Shown piece by piece: positions 13,506-20,040 of a stretch of 20,474 nucleotides of DNA. Each line of letters opens with the position of its first letter. The stretch's first letter is position 1. Location of the stretch: IMG/VR virus record IMGVR_UViG_3300027852_000197, positions 1 through 20,474 of that record. One strand, given 5' to 3'. The position numbers and the translations under genes were made by a program. This DNA is from a virus. Below the pieces are notes generated by a model that saw nothing but the letters and a program-made list of their open reading frames with translations, did no database searches and had not been told where the DNA came from.

Positions 13506-13984
13506 TTGGCATCCACAAACAATGTTTGTTCCAGTGATGCCTTCAGGCGTTTGGCTTTTTTGATCACTTTGGCCAAATCTTTGACCAGGTCTTTGTCTTC
13601 AATCTCTTGCGCTGTGATTTTACCGTCGGCCGCGACCACTGAAAGATCAGCGATCAATTCGGCCAGTCCGGTAATTTGCGAGGCGGCGGCCTTAGCAGGA
13701 TTTTTGATAGTGGAAGGCTTGGCCACAACATCCATATCCAAATGGTACGCCATAACTTCCAGTAGGCTAAAATCGCCACTGGCTTTCATGAAATCCACAG
13801 CCACATCAACAGTTATAAATCTATCAGCGCAATCCGCGCTTTGTGATCCAAACCGTTGCAAAGTGCTGTCAGATTGAATCCGGGACAATGACGCCAAGAC
13901 CTTTAAAGGGCCACAACTATCCATGACCCTTTTGGTCGCTGTTTTCAGCCCGCGGTAAACCGAGCCTGCGAATTGCCGGCTCAT
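13502..13984 (-). CDS. CII-like phage regulatory protein
   Basis: 160 residues. The N-terminal half resembles the phage regulatory CII (CP76-type) family of proteobacterial phages: RGLKTATKRVMDSCGPLKVLASLSRI (residues 12-36, split here only by domain), then a Ser-rich turn and FITVDVAVDFMKASGDFSLLEVMAYHL. This is a helix-turn-helix-like fold followed by a dimer helix. The C-terminal half has a helical VVAADGKITAQEIED segment with an EF-hand or TerB-like look, then a Lys-rich tail. It is the second gene of the leftward operon, where lambda keeps cII. The start overlaps the Cro-like stop (ATGA). The name rests on pattern and position. Confidence 0.6.
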   Translation of the reverse strand: MSRQFAGSVYRGLKTATKRVMDSCGPLKVLASLSRIQSDSTLQRFGSQSADCADRFITVDVAVDFMKASGDFSLLEVMAYHLDMDVVAKPSTIKNPAKAAASQITGLAELIADLSVVAADGKITAQEIEDKDLVKDLAKVIKKAKRLKASLEQTLFVDAK

Positions 13985-14256
13985 TCTGCAGCCCCTGATG
14001 CAAGCTCGCAGTCTTCGGGGAAATTTTCCGAATGAATCCCCGTTACACGAGACTGGGCCGCTGATAAGTTTGTTTCATGATGATCAAGATACTTCTCAAT
14101 CTTTTCCAAGGTGCTCAAATTGACACCCTGGTCTCGCTCGATAAACTGCACGGTGCGGTGATCGATGCCAATATTCAGGCAAAACGCACGACGGGAAATG
14201 GCATGCTTTTCCAAGTGTGTTGTGATGCGCAGAAGTATGTTTTTTCGTATTTCCAT
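13981..14256 (-). CDS. Cro-like helix-turn-helix regulator
   Basis: A 91-residue protein whose residues about 17-60 form an XRE-type helix-turn-helix (ISRRAFCLNIGIDHRTVQFIERDQ, with RTVQFIERD as recognition helix). This is followed by LSTLEKIEKYL, a typical last helix. It is the first gene of the leftward operon, divergent from the CI-like repressor, the position of cro. The ATG at 14256 lies six bases from the best -10 match, and no Shine-Dalgarno precedes it, so the mRNA may be leaderless. It probably competes for the GGCGATTTATCGCC operators or their neighbours. Confidence 0.78.
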   Translation of the reverse strand: MEIRKNILLRITTHLEKHAISRRAFCLNIGIDHRTVQFIERDQGVNLSTLEKIEKYLDHHETNLSAAQSRVTGIHSENFPEDCELASGAAE

Positions 14257-14312
14257 GCCCGACCCATAACGGGCGATTTATCGCCTGTCAACTGTTAAGG
14301 CGATATTTCCCC
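14256..14312 (-). promoter_or_regulatory. Leftward early promoter with paired repressor operators
   Basis: On the minus strand TTGACA (14291-14286) is followed at 17 bases by TATGGG (14268-14263), a weak -10. A perfect operator GGCGATTTATCGCC (14272-14285) fills the spacer. A degenerate copy (14299-14312, 11 of 14 matches) lies upstream of the -35. Operator centres are 27 bases apart. Repressor bound here should block RNA polymerase directly. Confidence 0.75.
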
Positions 14313-14348
14313 CGTGCAAACTAAAAACGACAGGAATAAACAAACAAA

Positions 14349-15206
14349 ATGAGCAAGAAAATTGACAAATCCCCTATCCTGCGCACCCGCCTGCGCCGCG
14401 TTCTCCAACAAAAGGGTGTGGCCGCGAGCCACGTTTCTCGGTTTGCCGGCTTCAATGAGACTGTCATCAAAAACATTTTTCAAGCAAAATCTAAAAACCC
14501 CCGCGCAGAAACCATTGACAGGTTGGAGCGAACACTTGGTTTGCCACTTGGATTCCTACTCGCCACCAGAGAAGACACTCAGTCCCTGGCCGATAGTTCA
14601 GCGACCGCCGAGCGGCTCAGGTTCGAGGCCCGCGAACGCGGCGAGACCTTTGACCACGAAGCCGACCTGCAGGACGAAGCGTTTTGGGGCGAGATCCACC
14701 ACGAAGAGCTCGAGCCCTATGTCAATAGTGTGGACGAGCTCAACTTTATTCAATCCGCACTCGCCACTCCAGAGCTATTTGACCCGGACGGCCTGCCGGT
14801 TGATATCAGCCAGGCCCCTGCGCAAACACCGGTTGTTGGTGAAATTGGGGCCGGTGGCCATATCAATCCAATTGACGACCATGCCAAAGGCGGCGGGCTC
14901 GATTATGTAGATACACCCGTTGGTGCAAAGCCCAATACTGTGGGCGCAATCGTCCGTGGGACCAGCTTTTATCCACTATTACCGGACGGTTCTCTGGTGT
15001 TCTGGTCTCGCCTGGAAAGCAGCATCAACGATTGGCTTTATAAAATGGTGGTTTGCCATTTGGAAGACGGCCGGAAAATGGTGAAGGTTTTAACGCCCGG
15101 CACCGCGCAAGGTAGATACACCTTGACCAGCCCGTCAGCTCCGCCGATTGAAAATGTCGTACTGGCCAATGTCAGTCCTATTGATCTTATGCAGCCAAAA
15201 AACTAA
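14349..15206 (+). CDS. CI/LexA-type phage repressor (HTH plus S24 peptidase)
   Basis: Maintains lysogeny by binding operators at the two divergent early promoters. It has 285 residues. The N-terminal helix-turn-helix spans about 9-70 (LRTRLRRVLQQKGV, then FNETVIKNIFQAKSKNPR). A charged linker follows (80-155). The C-terminal S24 domain has the Ala168-Gly169 cleavage site in GEIGAGGH, nucleophile Ser206 in RGTSFYPLLPDG and general base Lys246 in KMVKVL. The Ser-Lys spacing of 40 is close to LexA and lambda CI. It should therefore self-cleave on RecA filaments and be SOS-inducible. The ATG at 14349 has only a distant AGGA (about 13 bases), so expression may be low. It is divergent from the Cro-like gene and convergent with the small membrane protein gene. 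Confidence 0.92.
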   Translation: MSKKIDKSPILRTRLRRVLQQKGVAASHVSRFAGFNETVIKNIFQAKSKNPRAETIDRLERTLGLPLGFLLATREDTQSLADSSATAERLRFEARERGETFDHEADLQDEAFWGEIHHEELEPYVNSVDELNFIQSALATPELFDPDGLPVDISQAPAQTPVVGEIGAGGHINPIDDHAKGGGLDYVDTPVGAKPNTVGAIVRGTSFYPLLPDGSLVFWSRLESSINDWLYKMVVCHLEDGRKMVKVLTPGTAQGRYTLTSPSAPPIENVVLANVSPIDLMQPKN

Positions 15207-15213
15207 CGCAGCT

Positions 15214-15540
15214 TCAGTCAACTAATACGGCGCAAGAACTGTCCCAAGCATCCGAGCAAGCTCTTTTCACTTTTATCACCTCGATGGATCCGTCCTGTTC
15301 CTTGATAGGACATTGGTATATTTTGCTGATATCGGAATAAGAAGCACCCAGGGTTACTTTAGCACCTTGGTGATATCCAAGCCTTTGAGATTGCGCCAAC
15401 CCGCTCGCACAAAACATTGCAGCATCTTTATCCGGACTGTCTGGCGATAAAGTACCAATGGCGAGAGCTGCTAATAATATGACGACACCGGCAATCAATC
15501 CAGCACCTATGCACCCTACCCCTGATTCTTGCTTAGCCAT
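15214..15540 (-). CDS. Small membrane-anchored Cys-containing protein, candidate moron
   Basis: 108 residues. Residues about 8-30 (VGCIGAGLIAGVVILLAALA) form one transmembrane anchor. The remaining ~75 residues hold four cysteines (44, 77, 95, 103), compatible with two disulfides in the periplasm. The gene is on the opposite strand to the repressor and the rightward operon, separated from each, with its own AGGTGG three to four bases before the ATG. It ends seven bases from the repressor stop. Expression separate from the lytic operons suggests a lysogenic gene such as superinfection exclusion. No family recognised. Confidence 0.68.
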   Translation of the reverse strand: MAKQESGVGCIGAGLIAGVVILLAALAIGTLSPDSPDKDAAMFCASGLAQSQRLGYHQGAKVTLGASYSDISKIYQCPIKEQDGSIEVIKVKRACSDAWDSSCAVLVD

Positions 15541-15610
15541 AAACCACCTATTTGCATCAACTTAAGCATATTCTTTGCCCCCTTACAATTCTGCAGTTCA
15601 TACAATATTG

Positions 15611-15660
15611 GGCGATTTATCGCCTTTTAGCTTGACAAGGCGATTTATCGCCCTTAAGGG
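15611..15660 (+). promoter_or_regulatory. Rightward early promoter with paired repressor operators
   Basis: TTGACA (15632-15637) is followed at 17 bases by TAAGGG (15655-15660). Perfect GGCGATTTATCGCC operators lie upstream of the -35 (15611-15624) and in the spacer (15639-15652), centres 28 bases apart. The layout copies the leftward promoter. AGGAGG (15672-15677) then serves the first gene. Confidence 0.82.
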
Positions 15661-15681
15661 TTTCCAAAAATAGGAGGCCTT

Positions 15682-15903
15682 ATGTCAAACCCAAAACCAA
15701 AAACCAGAGCAGGCCAAACAGCTTATGATTGCGCCGTTGCCTTTATGAGCCTTGAGCTCGCCAAGCGCGAACTTGACGAAATATCCAAAGCACCAATCAT
15801 CGAGCAGAGCCGCCTTGATGCACTTCAACTCAACCTTGGCCGCGCCAATGCACACTGCGCCAGACTAGCAAACGGCTTCGATGCAGCAGGCGGCAACGGA
15901 TAA
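15682..15903 (+). CDS. Hypothetical protein, first gene of rightward operon (73 residues)
   Basis: Starts at ATG 15682 behind a consensus AGGAGG four bases upstream. It is probably all helical: a Lys/Pro-rich start (SNPKPKTRAG), then AYDCAVAFMSLELAKRELDE and a second helix DALQLNLGRANAHCARLANG. This gives a two-helix hairpin that may dimerise. Being first after a strong, repressed promoter, it should be among the earliest and most abundant products after induction. The TAATG junction couples it to the next gene. No family recognised. Confidence 0.75.
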   Translation: MSNPKPKTRAGQTAYDCAVAFMSLELAKRELDEISKAPIIEQSRLDALQLNLGRANAHCARLANGFDAAGGNG

Positions 15904-16499
15904 TGAAATGCCCTGCAGAACATTCAGATTTACCAGATGGTGTAACAGCCACAATCAGCATTGAACGAGATGGTGAAACTATAACTGCAGACTTCGACGA
16001 CAAACCCGCATCCGAAGCATTAATTGCCGAAGCCATCACCGGCATGGCCTCTGAAGCTATGGACAAAGACAGCGCCGGAATGGGTAAATCCACGCGCGAC
16101 GTTCTAAAAGGCTTCATTGCGAGGGTCGAGTTAGTCGAGGTTGAGCTTGCTGATCTACGTTATGACCGCACACAAATATATGCAGAAGCCAAAGCATTCG
16201 GTTTCGATGTGCCAATCGTAAAACGCATCATCAAACTCCGCAAAATGGAAGAGGCCGTGCGCGAAGAACGTGACGCCTTAACCGATCTTTATATGGACGC
16301 CCTCAACGGCAAAGATAAAGATGGCAAGACCATAGACATTCCCTTGGCGGCCGCACCAATCAAATCTCGTGAACGCGCCAAACACCCTGCCCGCATCAAA
16401 AAAGATGCGACCCGCACTGCACAGTTGGCCGATGAAAAACTGGCCCGCGACACTGCCACCAAACAAGCAGAAGAGATGTCCGGAGGTGGTCAATGGTAA
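15903..16499 (+). CDS. DUF2312/GapR-like DNA-binding protein
   Basis: GapR is an alphaproteobacterial chromosome-structuring protein that clamps overtwisted DNA and aids topoisomerases ahead of replication forks. Residues about 62-135 match its DUF2312 domain: TRDVLKGFIARVELVEVEL, DRTQIYAEAKAFGFDVPIVK, then IIKLRKMEEAVREE and LTDLYMDAL. The YAEAK.xGFD and IIxLRK signatures are diagnostic. Host GapR is about 90 residues. This one adds an N-terminal domain (1-60) with a beta-like segment (TATISIERDGETITADFDD) and a basic C-terminal tail (150-198, KSRERAKHPARIKKDATR). It may help phage replication or reorganise the host chromosome. ATG 15903 overlaps the upstream stop by one base. Confidence 0.85.
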   Translation: MKCPAEHSDLPDGVTATISIERDGETITADFDDKPASEALIAEAITGMASEAMDKDSAGMGKSTRDVLKGFIARVELVEVELADLRYDRTQIYAEAKAFGFDVPIVKRIIKLRKMEEAVREERDALTDLYMDALNGKDKDGKTIDIPLAAAPIKSRERAKHPARIKKDATRTAQLADEKLARDTATKQAEEMSGGGQW

Positions 16500-16888
16500 C
16501 CACGACACGCCCAACAAGCATCTGCCGTACCCGCACACATTTCAATGACGGCCGCAAGCTCTATGCATTTGACGTGCAAACCAACCGAGGCCCCGCAAGC
16601 ATTGGTGTGGCTTGCGGTGGCTACCCTACCCGCGCGGCTGCAGTTGCAATGGGCAAAGCCTGGCGCGGCCTGCTGGAGCGAAGTGACTACCCGGCGACGC
16701 AATGGAACAAAGACTACACCGCGTTAATGACGACCACCAAGGCCGGCATGGACCAGGGGCTCATACCAACTCCAGCAGGCCAAAGATTACTCGATATTCT
16801 AACGTCGCATCCGATTTTACCAACCGCCAAATTTAGAACATTAGCTCGAAATGTGGTGACCCCTGCTGAGGTGACTGAATATGTCTGA
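16493..16888 (+). CDS. Hypothetical protein (131 residues)
   Basis: ATG 16493 sits six bases after GGAGG and overlaps the previous gene by seven bases. The N-terminal half looks like a small beta sheet with Gly turns (FNDGRKLYAFDVQTNRGP, then IGVACGGYPTRAAAVAMGKAW). The second half is helical. The end (ARNVVTPAEVTEYV) overlaps the next gene. No recognisable motif or family. Confidence 0.65.
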   Translation: MVTTTRPTSICRTRTHFNDGRKLYAFDVQTNRGPASIGVACGGYPTRAAAVAMGKAWRGLLERSDYPATQWNKDYTALMTTTKAGMDQGLIPTPAGQRLLDILTSHPILPTAKFRTLARNVVTPAEVTEYV

Positions 16889-17144
16889 ACACTTTTACCA
16901 CAACGGAACAGGATCCCAAAATCTGCGGCCGTGCGAACTGGTCTCGTATTTACCCCGCGAAGGTGTGGCCACCATTAGGCCGGCCGGATGGGCAAAGGGC
17001 AAACATCTGAAATTAAGCTGGCACCTGGTGTTTCACAAACTCGAGCCAATTCTGGCCTGGTCTAGGGCAACTTCTAAACTGAAATCCAGACCATCCCTAC
17101 CCAAAGAATTTTTAACAAAACTAGAGGAGCTCAACGATGGTTGA
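16881..17144 (+). CDS. Hypothetical protein (87 residues)
   Basis: ATG 16881 overlaps the upstream gene by eight bases. The protein is basic with several Trp and His (WAKGKHLKLSWHLVFHKL) and a helical C terminus (LPKEFLTKLEELNDG). The coupling and the clean ribosome binding site of the next gene inside its 3' end support it as real. No family recognised. Confidence 0.6.
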   Translation: MSEHFYHNGTGSQNLRPCELVSYLPREGVATIRPAGWAKGKHLKLSWHLVFHKLEPILAWSRATSKLKSRPSLPKEFLTKLEELNDG

Positions 17145-17625
17145 CATGACAAATTTTAACAACTGGACGGCAGAGACCGAAGATCTCTCATTGGCAATAG
17201 AGTCCATGATTATCGACTACCTAAAATCCAGTCCGAACATTCAGGCCGAGGCTGTCATTCCTGGTACACTTCTGGCCGCGTTTAAATTGCACCTCAGAGT
17301 GTGTGACAAGCTCGGCATTGCGCAGGATAAAGCCACTGCGGATTTTTTAAAACAAGCAGGTCTCGCACCTCTGGTCCACACCGAACAACAAGCCGCTGCA
17401 GCACACGACCATTGTCTTAAGTGTGGTTGCACGGAAACGCAGGCCTGCGCCACCGATACCGAGGGCGGCGCTTGCTACTGGATTGGCCCCGGACTGTGCT
17501 CCGCCTGCGAGGAAACGCCACCACCTTCTCCCACTTCTGCAGTCACGGACAAAGACGCGCCAAGTTTCTACGAAAACAACGACCCGTCCCGCGCCGCAAC
17601 AACAAATGACGGAGCACAATCATGA
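17137..17625 (+). CDS. Cys-rich zinc-binding-type phage protein
   Basis: 162 residues. The helical N-terminal half (about 10-85) precedes a compact Cys cluster: HCLKCGCTETQAC (92-104), then ACYWIGPGLCSAC (112-124), with cysteines at 93, 96, 98, 104, 113, 121 and 124. The CxxCGCT...C.W...LCSxC pattern recurs in small proteins of many proteobacterial phages, usually unnamed, and probably binds zinc. The tail is Pro/Ser/Thr-rich and disordered. GAGGAG precedes ATG 17137 by seven bases. Confidence 0.68.
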   Translation: MVDMTNFNNWTAETEDLSLAIESMIIDYLKSSPNIQAEAVIPGTLLAAFKLHLRVCDKLGIAQDKATADFLKQAGLAPLVHTEQQAAAAHDHCLKCGCTETQACATDTEGGACYWIGPGLCSACEETPPPSPTSAVTDKDAPSFYENNDPSRAATTNDGAQS

Positions 17626-18056
17626 CAGACCCGCGCAAAACCGGAACCGATGAATTTGGTATCGAGCAACACATGAAAACCATGGTGCAAATATATTCCC
17701 AAACTGCACGAGCGACGGGCAGGACAAATCAAATGCTGGCCAAATTAAAGGACGGAGACCGTGTTGTTTTTTTATGTGAAAAAGAGAGAGACCGCATCAA
17801 CCGCCTTTTGAAAGCTCGGAAGTTAGATGTCCTATGTATTGTTATTCCAACAACCAACCCAATGAGATTATGTGAAAGACCACCCTCAATTGGCCGCACT
17901 ATATTTGATCATTCTTGGGTCGAAAAATATTATCAACAATCCATCAATACGGCGGCCGAAGCCATTGATTACTTCCAAACACAAACCTCCGGCCACGGAA
18001 ATGCACACCACGAGACCCATGAAGAAGCACAGCTTATTTGGAGAAAACAATCATGA
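17622..18056 (+). CDS. Hypothetical protein with GRT motif (144 residues)
   Basis: ATG 17622 overlaps the upstream stop by four bases. After an N-terminal helix there is ATGRTNQML (31-39), a strand VVFLC (48-52), a basic helix and a second strand VLCIVIP, then IFDHSWVEKYY (94-104). This order resembles small phage proteins with a GRTTRM-like reduced P-loop and a later FDH acidic motif, but there is no GKT/S, so nucleotide binding is doubtful. The C-terminal 35 residues are His-rich and disordered. Confidence 0.6.
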   Translation: MTDPRKTGTDEFGIEQHMKTMVQIYSQTARATGRTNQMLAKLKDGDRVVFLCEKERDRINRLLKARKLDVLCIVIPTTNPMRLCERPPSIGRTIFDHSWVEKYYQQSINTAAEAIDYFQTQTSGHGNAHHETHEEAQLIWRKQS

Positions 18057-18586
18057 CAGACCGCCCTATCTTATTCACGGCCGCCAATGCCCGGCTCATT
18101 ATCGACGGCAGTAAAACCCAAACCCGAAGACTGGCGACAAGCCCGCTGCAGAATGTCCGGGCCGGCGATCGGCTTTATTTGCGAGAGCCTTGGCGCTCAG
18201 ACGATTTAAACGATCTGGTCAAACCAAGCGAGCTCTTCGATGTTCCGATATTTTACGAGGCCGATCATTTAGGTCAGCCCGGCAAGCCAAACGAATCCGG
18301 GCGCCTACGGCCAAGTATGTTTTTACCGCGCCGCCTGACCCGCGTGACTTTGATCATCACAAATGTCCGCACACAATATCTACGCGAGACAAGTGAGGCC
18401 GATGCCAGAGCAGAAGGCATGGAGCCTGTCAACTATACCGACAAACATCCCTACTTGGCCGCTTATCGCGATTTGTGGAACCAACTCCATCCGGATGACC
18501 TCTACAACTCAAACCCCCAAATCATCGCCCTGACCTTCAGGACGGTAATCGAGAACATTGATTTAATCAAGGAACAAGCAGCATGA
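18053..18586 (+). CDS. ASCH-domain-like phage protein
   Basis: 177 residues from ATG 18053, which overlaps the upstream stop (ATGA) and has GGAG nine bases ahead. A TTG five codons earlier is rejected. The pattern is that of ASCH-type proteins common in phages: ILFTAANARLIIDGSKTQTRR (starting at residue 6), AGDRLYLREPW (37-47), RPSMFLPRRLTRVTLIITNVR, SEADARAEGM, then DLWNQL and a final strand PQIIALTFRTV. ASCH domains are PUA-like beta barrels thought to bind RNA or modified nucleotides. The substrate here is unknown. Confidence 0.78.
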   Translation: MTDRPILFTAANARLIIDGSKTQTRRLATSPLQNVRAGDRLYLREPWRSDDLNDLVKPSELFDVPIFYEADHLGQPGKPNESGRLRPSMFLPRRLTRVTLIITNVRTQYLRETSEADARAEGMEPVNYTDKHPYLAAYRDLWNQLHPDDLYNSNPQIIALTFRTVIENIDLIKEQAA

Positions 18587-18828
18587 CCATCACACTCACC
18601 AAAGACTTTGTCAGAGGCGTTCTTAAAGCATGCCCCAAAGGCCGCCGCCGCGCAGAAACCTGCCGCGATATGGCAATCGGCTACCGTCAACTAGCAAAAC
18701 GACCTAGCGAACTCGCAGAAGAACGGCGCGACAAAGCCAACAAATTAATGGAGCTAGCCCGCCGCCTGGACGCAAACGCAACACAACGCTCAACCAATCC
18801 ACAACATCAACACCAACTCTGGAACTAA
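18583..18828 (+). CDS. Hypothetical basic helical protein (81 residues)
   Basis: ATG 18583 overlaps the ASCH gene stop as ATGA. Strongly basic and helical (CPKGRRRAETCRDMAIGYRQ, then SELAEERRDKANKLMELARRL), with a Gln/His/Asn-rich tail. It could be a small nucleic-acid-binding or coiled-coil protein. No family recognised. Confidence 0.62.
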   Translation: MTITLTKDFVRGVLKACPKGRRRAETCRDMAIGYRQLAKRPSELAEERRDKANKLMELARRLDANATQRSTNPQHQHQLWN

Positions 18829-18832
18829 GAAC

Positions 18833-19072
18833 ATGAAAAACAAAATGCCCGACCTAAACAACCATCTATTTGCTCAGCTAGAACGCGTGAGCGAAGAAGG
18901 GCTGGACGAAGAAAAAATAGAAATTGAAATCGCCCGCTCCGAAGCGATCGTCAAAATTTCCGACCAGATTGTAAAAGGTGCAAGCTTGCAACTAAAAGCC
19001 GTTCAACTGGTAGCCAAACACGGCGACAGGCATATTGCAAACCTACCTATGCTCGAAGGTAAATCCCAGTGA
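18833..19072 (+). CDS. Small conserved-type phage protein paired with HNH gene (79 residues)
   Basis: Begins DLNNHLFAQLERVSEEGL, then KIEIEIARSEAIVKISDQIV, then helices to the end, a pattern I have seen in phage and prophage genes lying just before HNH-type genes (DLRNHLFxxLExL...RAxAIxxVAxxI). This is recall, not a search. The TGA overlaps the GTG of the next gene (GTGA), so the two are probably co-translated and may act together. Function unknown. Confidence 0.65.
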   Translation: MKNKMPDLNNHLFAQLERVSEEGLDEEKIEIEIARSEAIVKISDQIVKGASLQLKAVQLVAKHGDRHIANLPMLEGKSQ

Positions 19073-20040
19073 AAGTGTGGCGAGTAAAATATAGCGACAT
19101 CGAGCTCGCCTGGATTAAAGAAAATTCTCACCTAACCCGTGCCGAATTACACGCCCGTTTTTGCAAAAAATTTGGACGCGGTGAAATTACAGTTGATCAC
19201 ATTAAAGGCCTTTGCACCCGCAAAGGGTGGCTCAACTCTGCGCCCAGACAAAGACGGGTGTTCAGCCAAGAAGAAGAATGTTGGGTTTCGGAAAACTATA
19301 CCCGACCGCGCAAAGCCATGCACCGCGATTTTTGCTCTAGGTTTTGCCGGACGGATATCGACGTCACTCATTTGAATGCCCTGTGCACCCGTAACAGGTG
19401 GATTAGCCGGCCATCTCGACCACCAATTAAATACAGCACCGAAGAACTAGCTTGGGTGAAGGCTAATTGTACTTTACCCCACGCACAGCTCCACGCCAAA
19501 TTTACCAAACGCTTCGACAGGGCTGATGTTAAGATGGATGATATCAAAAGCCTCTGCACCCGCAAGGGCTGGAAAACTGGGCGAACCGGCCAATATTCAA
19601 AAGGAAATGTTCCGGACAACAAGGGCAAAAAGATGCCCTTCAACGCCAACAGCGCCAAAACTCAATTCAAAAAAGGACAATGCCCCCACAACACAAAGCA
19701 CCTGGGACATGAGCGCACCGACAAAGATGGATATATTCATATCTCTGTGAAGGAAACCAATCCCCACACCGGATACGAACGGCGTTATGTCCACAAGCAT
19801 CGATATTTATGGGAACAAAAACACGGGCCGATACCTGAAGGCATGGTCCTCAAATGTCTGGACGCCGATAAATCAAACACGGATCCAAGCAACTGGAAAC
19901 TAATCCCACGCGGCATACTCCCCCGCCTGTCCAGGTGGCGAGATTACGACAATGCACCGGCAGAGCTCAAACCAACAATTCTGGCAACCGCCGAAGTTGA
20001 ACACCAAACCAACGAATTAAGGAAACAGCAAAATGGGTAG
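19069..20040 (+). CDS. HNH-type protein with three tandem DNA-binding repeats
   Basis: 323 residues from GTG 19069, in a GTGA overlap with AAGG nine bases upstream. Residues 7-171 are three copies of a 57-residue module, each starting with an aromatic before acidic residues (Tyr8, Phe65, Tyr122) and ending LCTRxxW (Trp54, Trp111, Trp168). The middle has LHARF-like and DxIKxLC helices, suggesting Myb or helix-turn-helix DNA binders. A Lys-rich linker (175-215) leads to an HNH_3-type region: His242/His244 in VHKHRYLWEQ, HGPIPEG, then LKCLDADKSNTDPSNWKL. Usual enzymes have HH where LKC stands, so nuclease activity is uncertain, although phage relatives with KCLDGD are commonly labelled HNH. Confidence 0.8.
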   Translation: MKVWRVKYSDIELAWIKENSHLTRAELHARFCKKFGRGEITVDHIKGLCTRKGWLNSAPRQRRVFSQEEECWVSENYTRPRKAMHRDFCSRFCRTDIDVTHLNALCTRNRWISRPSRPPIKYSTEELAWVKANCTLPHAQLHAKFTKRFDRADVKMDDIKSLCTRKGWKTGRTGQYSKGNVPDNKGKKMPFNANSAKTQFKKGQCPHNTKHLGHERTDKDGYIHISVKETNPHTGYERRYVHKHRYLWEQKHGPIPEGMVLKCLDADKSNTDPSNWKLIPRGILPRLSRWRDYDNAPAELKPTILATAEVEHQTNELRKQQNG

